Assembly (NCBI RefSeq): GCF_040372805.1
Contig: NZ_BAABWJ010000001.1
Coordinates: 186,001 to 250,000, forward strand
DNA: 64,000 nt
Direction: 5' to 3'
DNA from: Pseudoteredinibacter isoporae_A
GTDB lineage: Bacteria > Pseudomonadota > Gammaproteobacteria > Pseudomonadales > Cellvibrionaceae
Each line of letters begins with the position of its first letter. The first letter of the stretch is position 1. Shown in pieces: positions 16,843 to 25,691 of the stretch. A program made the translations under genes and the position numbers. The notes under the pieces are model-generated. The model saw only the letters and a program-made list of their open reading frames with translations. It had not been told where the DNA came from and did not search any database.

Positions 16843-18993
16843 ATGATGAAACCTCTAAAAATTCTACCTTTGATCATTCCCAGCCTGGCGATTGGCTTCG
16901 CGTCAGGCGGCCTTGCCAAGGAACCTAAAGCCGTTTCCAGCATTGAAAACAATCACGTATTTGCCCCCTGGAAAGGCCCTTACCAGGGCGTTCCTGCCTT
17001 CGACAAGGTAAAGCTTTCAGAACTTAAACCCGCCTTGGAAGCAGGTATGGCAAAAAATATGGCCGAGGTGGAGGCTATCGCCAATAACCCTGAGCCGCCA
17101 AACTTTGCCAATACATTAGAAGCTTATGAGGCCGCAGGAAAAGATCTGGATCGAGTATTTACCTACTGGACGATTTGGAGCTCCAACCTGTCGAGCCCAG
17201 AGTTTCGCGAGATTCGTTCGGAAATGAGCCCTAAGATCTCAGCCTTCTACAGCAAGATCACACAAAACAAAAAGCTCTTTGCACGCATCAAGGCCGTTTA
17301 TGAAAGCGACGAAATGAAGACGCTTCGCCCAGATCAGCAACGTCTACTCGAAAAGACGTATCTTGGCTTTAAGCGCAGTGGCGCCGAACTGACTGGCGAG
17401 AAAGCCAAGCGCTATTCCGAAATCAATCAGCGCCTGTCTCAACTGCAAAACCAGTTTTCCAACAACGTGCTGGCGGATGAAGAATCCTATGTCACCTTTT
17501 TCAGCAAAGCGCAAAGCGCGGGCTTGCCAGAGTCCTACCTGAGCGCAGCGGCCGCTTCAGCAAACGCCAAAGGAAAAGATGGCCAGTATGCCGTGAGCAA
17601 TACTCGATCTTCCATGTCACCCTTCTTGACTTACGCAGATAATCGCGAGCTGCGCAAGCAGGTGTGGACAAACTACTACAGCCGAGGCGATAACGGCGGG
17701 GAGCATGACAACAATAAGATCATTGCTGAAATTCTAAAACTGCGTCACGAACGTGTTGGCCTGTTAGGCTATAAGGATTATGCCAGCTGGCAGCTGGAAT
17801 CACGTATGGCGGGTAAGCCGAAAAACGCCATGAAGTTGATGGAAGCCGTTTGGCCTGCGGCTATCGCTCGAGTCGACGAAGAAATTGCCGACATGTTGGA
17901 AATCGCTAAAGCCGATGGCGTGAGTAAAATCGAGCCTTGGGATTATCGCTATTACGCCGAGAAAGTTCGTAAAGCCAAATACGATTTGAATTCCGATGAA
18001 GTGAAGCAGTATCTGCAGCTAGGCAAATTGCGTGAAGCCATGTTTTATGTGGCCGACCGTTTATTTAATTTCAAATTCACGCCTGTTGTCGAAGGTTCTG
18101 TTCCAGTTTTTCATCCCGACGTGAAGGTCTGGGAAGTGACCGATAAAGCGACGGGCAAGCATATCGGCTTATGGTATCTCGATCCTTTCGCTCGTAAGGG
18201 CAAGCGCTCCGGCGCCTGGGCGGTAAGCTATCGCAGTCATACAGACTTCCAGGGGAAAACCAATGTTCTGTCTTCGAACAATTCCAATTTTGTGAAAGGC
18301 GAACCAGGCCAACCTGTCCTGATTTCCTGGGACGACGCCGAAACCTACTTCCATGAATTTGGGCACGCCCTGCACGCGCTGTCTTCCAATGTTGCCTATC
18401 CATCGCAGAATCGCGGCGTCCGTGACTACACTGAATTTCAATCACAGTTGCTCGAGCATTGGTTGAGCACCGATGAGGTAATCGACAAATATCTGCGCCA
18501 CTATAAAACGGGCAAACCCATGCCAGCTGAGTTGATTGCTAAAATCAAAAAAGCCGCATCATTTAATGAAGGTTTCGCCACGACTGAGTATTTAGCATCC
18601 GCATTAATTGACATGAAATTGCACAGTACCGATCCCGAAAACATCGATCCAGATGCGTTCGAGCGTGACACGCTCGCCAAGATGAAAATGCCCAGCGCCA
18701 TTGTTATGCGTCATCGCACGCCGCACTTCAGTCACATCTTTAGCAGCGAAGGCTATGCCGCCAGCTACTATGGTTATCTGTGGGCAGAAGTACTGACAGC
18801 GGATGCTGCCGAGGCATTTGCGAACGCACCGGGTGGATTTTACGATAAGGCGATGGCTAAAAAGCTGGTTGACCATCTGTTTAGTGTACGTGATGCCGTA
18901 CCACCTTCAGAGGCTTATGTGAAATTTCGAGGACGCGACGCAAATATCGAAGCGCTGATGCGCCTGCGCGGCTTTCCAATTCCAAAAAAATAG
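16843..18993 (+). CDS. Exported M3-family metallopeptidase (peptidyl-dipeptidase Dcp-like)
   Basis: A 716-residue zinc peptidase. The N-terminus looks like a signal peptide (MMKPLKILPLI, hydrophobic run, then ASGGLAKE), so a periplasmic location is likely. The zinc site is H504-E-F-G-H508 with the third ligand E531 in YTEFQSQLLEHW, and the substrate-side tyrosines in EGYAASYYGYLW near the C-terminus are conserved. Size fits Dcp (about 680-720 residues), which removes C-terminal dipeptides; oligopeptidase A is the alternative but lacks a signal sequence. Two adjacent ATG codons at the start; CGAGAGCA precedes them. Confidence 0.93.
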   Translation: MMKPLKILPLIIPSLAIGFASGGLAKEPKAVSSIENNHVFAPWKGPYQGVPAFDKVKLSELKPALEAGMAKNMAEVEAIANNPEPPNFANTLEAYEAAGKDLDRVFTYWTIWSSNLSSPEFREIRSEMSPKISAFYSKITQNKKLFARIKAVYESDEMKTLRPDQQRLLEKTYLGFKRSGAELTGEKAKRYSEINQRLSQLQNQFSNNVLADEESYVTFFSKAQSAGLPESYLSAAAASANAKGKDGQYAVSNTRSSMSPFLTYADNRELRKQVWTNYYSRGDNGGEHDNNKIIAEILKLRHERVGLLGYKDYASWQLESRMAGKPKNAMKLMEAVWPAAIARVDEEIADMLEIAKADGVSKIEPWDYRYYAEKVRKAKYDLNSDEVKQYLQLGKLREAMFYVADRLFNFKFTPVVEGSVPVFHPDVKVWEVTDKATGKHIGLWYLDPFARKGKRSGAWAVSYRSHTDFQGKTNVLSSNNSNFVKGEPGQPVLISWDDAETYFHEFGHALHALSSNVAYPSQNRGVRDYTEFQSQLLEHWLSTDEVIDKYLRHYKTGKPMPAELIAKIKKAASFNEGFATTEYLASALIDMKLHSTDPENIDPDAFERDTLAKMKMPSAIVMRHRTPHFSHIFSSEGYAASYYGYLWAEVLTADAAEAFANAPGGFYDKAMAKKLVDHLFSVRDAVPPSEAYVKFRGRDANIEALMRLRGFPIPKK

Positions 18994-19008
18994 TTGATAT
19001 ACGAGTAA

Positions 19009-19046
19009 GGGAGACGATGGATTCTTTTTCTTCGTCTCCCCCTTCT
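19009..19046 (+). terminator. Probable terminator after the M3 peptidase gene
   Basis: Perfect 9-bp stem GGGAGACGA / TCGTCTCCC (19009-19017, 19032-19040), 14-nt loop, then CCTTCT. The T-run is poor. It lies in the 78-bp gap between convergent genes. Confidence 0.55.
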
Positions 19047-19071
19047 CAAGCGAGTGTTTTAAGCTCCATCA

Positions 19072-20328
19072 TCAAGCTCGGCGTTTCCTAAAGCTGCTTA
19101 TCCCGGCAGAAACCAACGTCCTGAAAAAGACCCCCCATTCACTCAGATTCGGCTTCGGCATCAACCCTCGCGCCATTCTCGCCAGCTGAAATTCATACCA
19201 GACAATATCCAGCATCGCAATTCTATCCAAGCCTGAATGGCCCGTCGTCAATGGTCGTAATTCCTGTTTATAATGTTCATTACTCATTAGCTTGTTAGGA
19301 AAATCAGGATCAACGGCCATAGTCCGAGCCAAACCGACAAAATCGGTCGCTTTAGATGCTAAAGCGCTGCTCATTGCTGCTGCCGAACGAAATCCGCCAG
19401 TCAACACTAACGGGGTTTCAACCATTTCTCTCACTTTCTCGATATAGTCTAGAAAATAAGCCTCTCGCTTCAAGGTTGATTCCTTGACATTGTGGCCCAC
19501 CATCGACGGACTTTCGTAAGTCCCTCCAGAAACCTCAATCAAATCGATTCCTGCTCCAGCCAGAGCCTTTACGACCTCCATTGATTCCTCTTCACTGAAA
19601 CCACCTTTCATAAAATCAGCCGAATTAAGCTTTATCCCGATTGGGAAATCTTTGCCCACTTTCTCACGGATTGCCTGATAAACAGACAGAACAAAGCGCA
19701 TGCGGTTTTCTAAAGTTCCCCCCCATTGATCACCACGTTGGTTATGTCGTGAGGATAAAAATTGATTGACAAGGTATCCATGTGCCGCGTGAATTTGAAC
19801 ACCATCAAACCCCGCCCGCTTCGCCAATTCGGCACTGCGAGCAAACTTGCGAATAAGGTCTAAAATTTCTTTTTCACTCAAGGCTCGAGGCTTATTGAAA
19901 CCTTTTTCTAGTCCCTCACCGAGACTCATCGCGGATGGGGCAACGGGCACCTCGCACAGAAAACTGGGGATTTGCTTACCCGGATGATTCAGCTGCATCC
20001 ACAGCTGAGAACCCTCGGCTTTTCCCGACAAGGCCCATTGTTCAAACATGGCAAGGTCTGACTGATCATCTAAAACAATATTATTAGGTTCACCCAACGC
20101 CGTTCGGTCAATCATGACATTTCCCGTCATCGACAACCCGACACCTCCTTTCGCCCAGCGGGCATAAAGGGTAGCAACCCCCTCAGTGGGATTATGCTGA
20201 CGATCACCCAATTGCTCACTCATTGCCGATTTGAACATCCGGTTTTTGAGCACTCGGCCATTAGGTAGGGAGAACGGAGACGATAGCGAGGGGGGAGTAT
20301 TGCCCTCTCTCTGTTGAGCATGTTGCAT
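19072..20328 (-). CDS. NADH:flavin oxidoreductase of the Old Yellow Enzyme family
   Basis: A 418-residue FMN-dependent TIM-barrel oxidoreductase. Visible family features are MQLNHPGKQ (FMN-contacting region), QIHAAHGYLVNQFLS with the paired His residues that bind the substrate carbonyl, LVLTGGFR for the FMN phosphate, and DFVGLARTMAVDPDFPNK. Such enzymes reduce activated C=C bonds of enones or nitro compounds. A C-terminal tail after about 350 is longer than in minimal OYEs but lacks the iron-sulfur and FAD domains of 2,4-dienoyl-CoA reductase. Divergent from a LysR regulator with a dyad in between, so it is probably the regulated gene. Confidence 0.9.
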   Translation of the reverse strand: MQHAQQREGNTPPSLSSPFSLPNGRVLKNRMFKSAMSEQLGDRQHNPTEGVATLYARWAKGGVGLSMTGNVMIDRTALGEPNNIVLDDQSDLAMFEQWALSGKAEGSQLWMQLNHPGKQIPSFLCEVPVAPSAMSLGEGLEKGFNKPRALSEKEILDLIRKFARSAELAKRAGFDGVQIHAAHGYLVNQFLSSRHNQRGDQWGGTLENRMRFVLSVYQAIREKVGKDFPIGIKLNSADFMKGGFSEEESMEVVKALAGAGIDLIEVSGGTYESPSMVGHNVKESTLKREAYFLDYIEKVREMVETPLVLTGGFRSAAAMSSALASKATDFVGLARTMAVDPDFPNKLMSNEHYKQELRPLTTGHSGLDRIAMLDIVWYEFQLARMARGLMPKPNLSEWGVFFRTLVSAGISSFRKRRA

Positions 20329-20362
20329 AGAAAACCTCGATATTTGAATCTACAACGCCAAA

Positions 20363-20378
20363 TTCCAAATTAGTGGAA
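20363..20378. promoter_or_regulatory. Candidate LysR operator between OYE and lysR genes
   Basis: TTCCA-AATTAG-TGGAA, a 5-bp inverted repeat with a 6-bp centre, 35 bp from the OYE start. LysR proteins bind such interrupted dyads in the divergent promoter region. A TATAAT box for the regulator gene lies at 20415-20420. Inference only. Confidence 0.45.
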
Positions 20379-20468
20379 GGTATTATTCATATTAAAAAGT
20401 GTAGAAATAGATACTATAATGAGAATGTTTTTTGTCTTTTTGGCAACAATAGGACACCGAGGAGCATC

Positions 20469-21374
20469 ATGGACCAACTTAAAGCCTTGAGATATTTCAT
20501 CAAAGTAGCCGAAACCGGCAGTTTCACCCTGGCTTCAACACACTTTTCCGTTCCGCCATCTTCCTTGTCACGACGTATAGCCGATCTAGAAAAACATCTC
20601 GGTGCAGACCTGCTAATTCGCACAACCCGGACGGTAAAGTTGACGGAAATCGGAGCTGAGTACTATCAACAGGTCAGTGAAATCGTTAAACAACTCACGC
20701 TGAGTGATGAAACTGTTAAAAACTACCAAAACCAAGTAATGGGAACACTCAAAATAAGCAGTTTAGTCGGATTTGGCGAAGCAATATTATTGCCATTGCT
20801 GGACGAGTTTAAAGATCAGCATCCCATGGTCACCTTGGATGTTCACCTTAGCGATAACTTGGTCATGCTCGGTAAGGATGATGTCGACATTGCCATTCGT
20901 GGAGGTTATGCCCCAAACGAGCGAGTTGTCGCGGTCAAATTAATGAACAATCATTTCATTCCCGTTGCTTCGCCTCAATACCTACAAAAACATGGACACC
21001 CCCGACACCCGCAAGATCTAAAAACTCACCGAGGCTTGTACTATCGAAATTTGGAAGGTCCCATCCCTTGGCTGACGCAATCAGATGGACAATGGCAGGA
21101 AGTTTCCGCTCCCGCCGACACCATCAGTAATTCGGGAGAATGGTTAATTAAGAAAGCCACAGAAGGCAAAGGAATATTGATGCTGCCCTATTGGACTATT
21201 GAGCGAGAATTGCGTTCGGGAAAACTGACGAAACTCAATATAGAACCGCCATTAACTAACAGCTCAAATGAAAATTTTGCCATTTATCTCTTATATCAAC
21301 GACAACGCTATCACATCCCCAAAATCAGAGCCTTGGTGGATTTCTTAAGCCAGCGGCTGGGGAGGCCAGCCTGA
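20469..21374 (+). CDS. LysR-family transcriptional regulator
   Basis: A 301-residue regulator with an N-terminal winged helix (MDQLKALRYFIKVAETGSF, then SSLSRRIADLEKHLGADLL) and a C-terminal periplasmic-binding-like effector domain (about 90-295). The start at 20469 is fixed by GAGGAGCATC directly upstream; a longer open frame back to 20373 crosses the promoter and is not used. It is divergent from the Old Yellow Enzyme gene and probably controls it. Closest from pattern to the CrgA/DsdC-like branch with the IRTTR motif. Confidence 0.92.
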   Translation: MDQLKALRYFIKVAETGSFTLASTHFSVPPSSLSRRIADLEKHLGADLLIRTTRTVKLTEIGAEYYQQVSEIVKQLTLSDETVKNYQNQVMGTLKISSLVGFGEAILLPLLDEFKDQHPMVTLDVHLSDNLVMLGKDDVDIAIRGGYAPNERVVAVKLMNNHFIPVASPQYLQKHGHPRHPQDLKTHRGLYYRNLEGPIPWLTQSDGQWQEVSAPADTISNSGEWLIKKATEGKGILMLPYWTIERELRSGKLTKLNIEPPLTNSSNENFAIYLLYQRQRYHIPKIRALVDFLSQRLGRPA

Positions 21375-21399
21375 ATCTCGGCTGTCTGTGTTATTGCCG

Positions 21400-22008
21400 T
21401 TACGTTTCGCTATCGCCTTCACCTTCCAACAAATGCCCAAGCTTACCCTTCTTGGTTTCCAGGTATTTTGCATTGTGAGGATTACGCCCTGTTTCGTGGG
21501 CCAAACGCTCGACCACATTCACCCCTAAGTCGTTTAACGCTTTCACCTTACGAGGGTTATTGGTCATTAATTTGAGCGCGTGAATATTCAAGTGCTCCAA
21601 CATTTCTCGCAGAATGGAGTAATCACGCATGTCAGCGCCAAAACCCAAGGCCTCGTTCGCTTCGACGGTATCGGCCCCTTTATCTTGCAAATTGTAAGCT
21701 TTAATTTTATTGAGCAAACCGATGCCACGACCTTCCTGACGTAGATAGAAAATAACGCCGCGTCCTTCTTGCGCAATACGATGCATGGCGGCCTGCAACT
21801 GGGCACCACAATCACAACGTAAACTGAACAGGGCATCACCGGTTAAACACTCTGAATGAATGCGCGCAAGAACTGGTTCTTCGCCTTCCAGATTCCCCAT
21901 GCTCAGCACAACATGTTCTTTATCATTTGCCGTATCTTCAAAGCCATGCATACTGAAAATACCCCAAGGGGTAGGCAATTTTGAAGATTCAATATAGCGG
22001 ATAGTCAC
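21400..22008 (-). CDS. ribA: GTP cyclohydrolase II
   Basis: Opens GTP to 2,5-diamino-6-ribosylamino-4(3H)-pyrimidinone 5'-phosphate, the first step of riboflavin synthesis. The 202-residue protein keeps the zinc ligands C54, C65 and C67 (HSECLTGD, LRCDCG) and the catalytic YLRQEGRGIGL loop. It is the last gene of the minus-strand rib-nusB-thiL-pgpA series. Because the GCHII-like half of RibBX in this cluster lacks the zinc cysteines, this is the only evident active GTP cyclohydrolase II in the window. Confidence 0.97.
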   Translation of the reverse strand: MTIRYIESSKLPTPWGIFSMHGFEDTANDKEHVVLSMGNLEGEEPVLARIHSECLTGDALFSLRCDCGAQLQAAMHRIAQEGRGVIFYLRQEGRGIGLLNKIKAYNLQDKGADTVEANEALGFGADMRDYSILREMLEHLNIHALKLMTNNPRKVKALNDLGVNVVERLAHETGRNPHNAKYLETKKGKLGHLLEGEGDSET

Positions 22009-22049
22009 AACAAGTCCTCATCTCTTTGGGTGCATTCACCCATCTGCAG

Positions 22050-22535
22050 CTAGGCCAGGTAAAAGGCCGCCAACTGCAGTATTAGCCAGGCGTATACGCC
22101 GGCCAATACATCATCGATCATAATGCCAAAACCACCACTGACTTTTTTATCCAGCCATCCGATGGGCCAGGGTTTGGCAATATCAAATAAACGAAACAAC
22201 ACAAAGCCAGCCAGTAACCAAGGCCAGCCTTGTGGGACGGCCAACATGGTCAGCCAGAGCCCAATAAATTCATCCCAGACAATACCGCCGTGATCGTGCA
22301 CGCCCATTACTTTGGACGCGTGCTCACACAGATAAACACCCACGACGAAACCAATCAGCAATACCAGGGCGTACACATACAATGGGCACGCCTGCAGGAA
22401 AAACACAAAAGGGACGGCGGCAAGAGTGCCGAACGTTCCAGGCGCTTTTGGCGACAACCCTGAGCCGAAACCAAACGCGAGTAACAAGCGGGGATCTTTT
22501 ATCAGATCAGTTAATGTGAGTTGTGCCGTTGTCAT
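22050..22535 (-). CDS. pgpA: Phosphatidylglycerophosphatase A
   Basis: Dephosphorylates phosphatidylglycerophosphate in the inner membrane. The 161-residue protein has the family signature GFGSGLSPKAPGTFGTLAAVP near residue 22, about three to four membrane segments, and the acidic WDEFIGLW and GIMIDDVLAG regions. Its ATG overlaps the stop of thiL by one base (TAATG), so the two are coupled. Embedded in the conserved ribH-nusB-thiL-pgpA-ribA order. Confidence 0.95.
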   Translation of the reverse strand: MTTAQLTLTDLIKDPRLLLAFGFGSGLSPKAPGTFGTLAAVPFVFFLQACPLYVYALVLLIGFVVGVYLCEHASKVMGVHDHGGIVWDEFIGLWLTMLAVPQGWPWLLAGFVLFRLFDIAKPWPIGWLDKKVSGGFGIMIDDVLAGVYAWLILQLAAFYLA

Positions 22536-23503
22536 TAGAAATGCTGATAACCTGTTGAGTCCAGTTCAGTGGGTTCCCCGCGAAACAGTGCCTTCACCCC
22601 CTGATGTCGAGCGCTGCTGCTACCTACCAAACTGACGGGCATGCCTAAGCTTGCCGCCGTATCTTCAAATTGTTTCTGCGCCGTTTGGGGAACGAACATG
22701 CACAACTCATAATCATCACCGCCGCCAGCAGCCAACTGCACGGCGTCTTTTTCATCAAAACTACGAATCAACGGAGCTGATAGCGGCAAACGATCCAAAT
22801 TGACCGTCGCGCCCACGCTACTGCGTTCACAAATATGCCCCAGATCAGCGATTAAACCATCGGAGATATCAATGGCAGCGGTCAACAACGGCGCGAGCGC
22901 CTGTGCTTCCTGAACTCGGGGTTGCGGACGATAATAACGCTCCAGAAAATAGTTCGCGGATTCTTCGTCGGTTTGAACCTCACCATGAAAGCGCTTAACC
23001 GCAGCGGCCGCATCACCTAATGTGCCGCTGACATAAATCAGCTCCCCAGCAGACGCTCGATCTCGGCGCAACGCCAACTTGGGTTCAACTTCGCCGTGCA
23101 CCTGAACACTGATGCTCAACGGACCCTTGGTGGTATCACCGCCGACCAGATGAATATCGTATTGACGGGCAACGCGCAAAAGCCCTTGTGAAAAACTCGC
23201 CAGCCAACCTTTGTCCATCTCAGGCAAAGTCAGCGCCAAAGTAAACCAGCGTGGCCGAGCCCCGCATGCTGCAAGGTCACTCAGATTAACTCGCAGCGCA
23301 CGTTCGCCAATTAAAGCCGGGTCACCCTGGGCAGGGAAATGCACATCCGCCACCAGTGTATCCATGGAGACCGCCAGTAGACGATCAACCGAGGGATACA
23401 ATAAAGCACAGTCATCCCCAATACCAAGTTCGACCCCATCAGCTACCGGCGGTGTCAAACCACCGCTCTGAAAGTAGCGCTTAATCAGATCAAACTCGTT
23501 CAT
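22535..23503 (-). CDS. thiL: Thiamine-monophosphate kinase
   Basis: Phosphorylates thiamine monophosphate to the active cofactor thiamine diphosphate with ATP. A 322-residue member of the AIR synthase-like fold: MNEFDLIKRYF at the N-terminus, GIGDDCALL and SMDTLVADVHF for metal-nucleotide binding, HLVGGDTTKGPLSI and AIDISDGLIADLGH further on, as in E. coli ThiL. It starts two bases after the nusB stop codon on the minus strand, so nusB-thiL-pgpA form a tight unit. Confidence 0.96.
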   Translation of the reverse strand: MNEFDLIKRYFQSGGLTPPVADGVELGIGDDCALLYPSVDRLLAVSMDTLVADVHFPAQGDPALIGERALRVNLSDLAACGARPRWFTLALTLPEMDKGWLASFSQGLLRVARQYDIHLVGGDTTKGPLSISVQVHGEVEPKLALRRDRASAGELIYVSGTLGDAAAAVKRFHGEVQTDEESANYFLERYYRPQPRVQEAQALAPLLTAAIDISDGLIADLGHICERSSVGATVNLDRLPLSAPLIRSFDEKDAVQLAAGGGDDYELCMFVPQTAQKQFEDTAASLGMPVSLVGSSSARHQGVKALFRGEPTELDSTGYQHF

Positions 23504-23505
23504 AA

Positions 23506-23955
23506 CTATTTGCGTTTGCTCGCCGCCTTAACTTCGATGGCACGTTCTTGCTCAGCCATTTTATCGAGCACAGCGTTGATAAACTTATGGCTGTCTGTAG
23601 CGCCGAATTTTTTGGCCAATGACACCGCCTCATTGATGACCACTTTATAGGGCACATCAATGCGATGTTTTAATTCAAAACTGGCCATCATCAATAGTGC
23701 ATTGGTAATGGGGTCCAATTCTTCCAAGCTGCGATCTTGCAGGAATGGCTCAAAACCTTCACGCAATTCGCTATATTGCTTGGGGACACCGTGTAAAATT
23801 TCACGAAAATATTCGACATCAACATGAGTCATGTCGTTATCAGAATGAAATTCCGCTTCAATGATATTTAAGCTCGCACCGGCCATTTGCCATTGATACA
23901 GAGCTTGCATTGCATAATGCCTCGCCTTGCGGCGAGTTGCTGGAGTTACAGACAT
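23506..23955 (-). CDS. nusB: Transcription antitermination protein NusB
   Basis: RNA-binding factor that pairs with NusE (ribosomal protein S10) on boxA in rRNA operons. The 149-residue all-helical protein has the typical ARHYAMQALYQWQ start, LILRASFELK-equivalent segment ALLMMASFELKHRIDVPYKVVINEAVSLAKKF split over residues 85-120, and the KFINAVLDKMA end. Placed between ribH and thiL as in Pseudomonas and E. coli. Confidence 0.97.
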   Translation of the reverse strand: MSVTPATRRKARHYAMQALYQWQMAGASLNIIEAEFHSDNDMTHVDVEYFREILHGVPKQYSELREGFEPFLQDRSLEELDPITNALLMMASFELKHRIDVPYKVVINEAVSLAKKFGATDSHKFINAVLDKMAEQERAIEVKAASKRK

Positions 23956-24013
23956 CGTATTACCTATTTACACTAAAGAGCGCGCGACCAGCTGGCAGCC
24001 GCGCTTGTTCACA

Positions 24014-24481
24014 TTACAAATTGTTCAGTAGAGAAACCATTTCCAAAGCGGTGCTGGCGGCTTCTTCGCCTTTGTTACCCGCCTTGGTGCCTGAGCGCTC
24101 AATGGCTTGCTCGATGGAATCGACCGTCAGAACACCAAAGGTCACTACCGTGTCGCTGGCCAGGCCAACCTGAGCCAAGCCTTTGGTGCATTCGCCAGCC
24201 ACATAATCAAAGTGTGGTGTGCCACCACGAATCACAGCACCCAGCGCAATGATCGCATCAAACTCACCTTTTGCCGCCAGGCGTTGGGCAACCAACGGAA
24301 ATTCAAACGCACCCGGTGCATACACAATAGTGATCTGATCTTCGCTAATGCCGTGGCGTCGCAATGTGTCCAGAGCGCCTTCTTTCAGGCTTTCCACAAC
24401 AAAACTGTTCCAGCGGCTTACGATCAACGCGTACTTACCCTGGCAATTGGTAAATTGACCTTCAACGGTTTTAATACTCAT
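24014..24481 (-). CDS. ribH: 6,7-dimethyl-8-ribityllumazine synthase
   Basis: Condenses the ribitylaminopyrimidine with 3,4-dihydroxybutanone phosphate to lumazine, the penultimate step to riboflavin. The 155-residue protein shows VSRWNSFVVE, PGAFEFPL, and the phosphate/catalytic loop AVIRGGTPHFDYV with its histidine, then FGVLT. This is named ribE in some enterobacterial nomenclature. It lies between ribBX and nusB. Confidence 0.97.
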   Translation of the reverse strand: MSIKTVEGQFTNCQGKYALIVSRWNSFVVESLKEGALDTLRRHGISEDQITIVYAPGAFEFPLVAQRLAAKGEFDAIIALGAVIRGGTPHFDYVAGECTKGLAQVGLASDTVVTFGVLTVDSIEQAIERSGTKAGNKGEEAASTALEMVSLLNNL

Positions 24482-24548
24482 AAATAATTCCTTCGTCGCT
24501 AATTCAAGGCTCCGCTGAGCCTCATTCGCTTTACTGAATTCGTGTCTG

Positions 24549-25661
24549 CTATTCGCAGTTTAAATACTCATCAACTTCCAATTGGAAGCCAGACAATGCA
24601 CTGAATTTAAAGGGTGCGCTCATCAGACGCATTTTATGCACCCCCAGGTCCTGCAGAATCTGTGAGCCGGTGCCTACGCTTTTGTAGACCATATCCTGAC
24701 TTGGGCGCTGCTGCTTACCGGAAATCATCCAATCGATACTTTCTTCAATATCATCGGTGGTTTCGTTGTGACACAACAGAATCACGACACCACTGCCCTC
24801 TTCACTCACTTTTTGCAGAGCGCGCTGGAAGCTCCAAGGTTTATAGGTCTTGTCGCTCTCGCGCAAAATGCCCAAAACATCACGAGCGGTGTCGCTGTTG
24901 TGCACACGAACCAATACTGAATCTTCGTTCTGAATATCGCCCTTGACCAGAGCAAAATGCTTTTCCTGGCGGGGCTTATCGAGATAAGTGCGCAGGCTGA
25001 ACTCACCAAACTCGGTGCTGACGTTGCGCTCATTTACACACTCAACGGTTTTTTCGTTCAGGGTGCGGTACTGAATCATATCGGCAATGGTGCCGATTTT
25101 CAGATTATGGATTTGGGCAAATTTTTCCAAATCCGCCCGGCGAGCCATAGTGCCATCGTCGTTCATGATTTCCACAATCGCAGCGGCAGGCTCAAAACCC
25201 GCCAAGCGGGCCAGATCACAACCCGCCTCTGTGTGACCTGCGCGGCTCAATACACCACCGGCTTCGGCTTTTAATGGGAAGATGTGACCCGGCTGGACAA
25301 TGTCTTTGGGCTGGGCATCACGGGCAACCGCAGCGCGAACTGTTCGGGCGCGATCGGCGGCAGAAATACCCGTGCTGACGCCCTCGGCCGCTTCAATAGA
25401 GACCGTGAAGTTGGTGGAATGCGCAGCGCGGTTATCACTTACCATCAAGGGCAAATCCAACTGGCGGCAACGCTCTTCGGTCAGCGTCAAACAAATCAAA
25501 CCGCGTGCATGGGTGGCCATAAAGTTGATATCGTCGGGACGAACCTGCTCAGCGGCAATGATCAAATCGCCTTCGTTCTCGCGATCCTCATCATCCATCA
25601 GGATAACCATCTTACCCTGACGAATATCGTCAATCAGTTCTTCTACGGTATTGAGTTGCAT
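24549..25661 (-). CDS. ribB: 3,4-dihydroxy-2-butanone-4-phosphate synthase with degenerate GTP cyclohydrolase II domain (RibBX)
   Basis: The first domain (about 1-200) makes 3,4-dihydroxybutanone 4-phosphate from ribulose 5-phosphate and has the metal/catalytic motifs DDEDRENEGDL and RAGHTEAGCDLARLAG. The second domain (about 205-365) has the GTP cyclohydrolase II fold but lacks the three zinc cysteines: the HSEC region reads VHNSDTARD, and no CDC follows. Such proteins have been described as RibBX, with an inactive but conserved second domain (established knowledge). The true RibA is encoded separately at 21400-22008. The whole protein is 370 residues. Confidence 0.93.
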   Translation of the reverse strand: MQLNTVEELIDDIRQGKMVILMDDEDRENEGDLIIAAEQVRPDDINFMATHARGLICLTLTEERCRQLDLPLMVSDNRAAHSTNFTVSIEAAEGVSTGISAADRARTVRAAVARDAQPKDIVQPGHIFPLKAEAGGVLSRAGHTEAGCDLARLAGFEPAAAIVEIMNDDGTMARRADLEKFAQIHNLKIGTIADMIQYRTLNEKTVECVNERNVSTEFGEFSLRTYLDKPRQEKHFALVKGDIQNEDSVLVRVHNSDTARDVLGILRESDKTYKPWSFQRALQKVSEEGSGVVILLCHNETTDDIEESIDWMISGKQQRPSQDMVYKSVGTGSQILQDLGVHKMRLMSAPFKFSALSGFQLEVDEYLNCE

Positions 25662-25691
25662 AATTCGCTCTCTATCTTTGGGAGGCCGGTG

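Noticed and set aside
25662..25691. FMN riboswitch before ribBX or elsewhere in the rib cluster
   Set aside because: The gaps between the rib genes are too short and none contains the conserved RFN-element strings that I could recognise.
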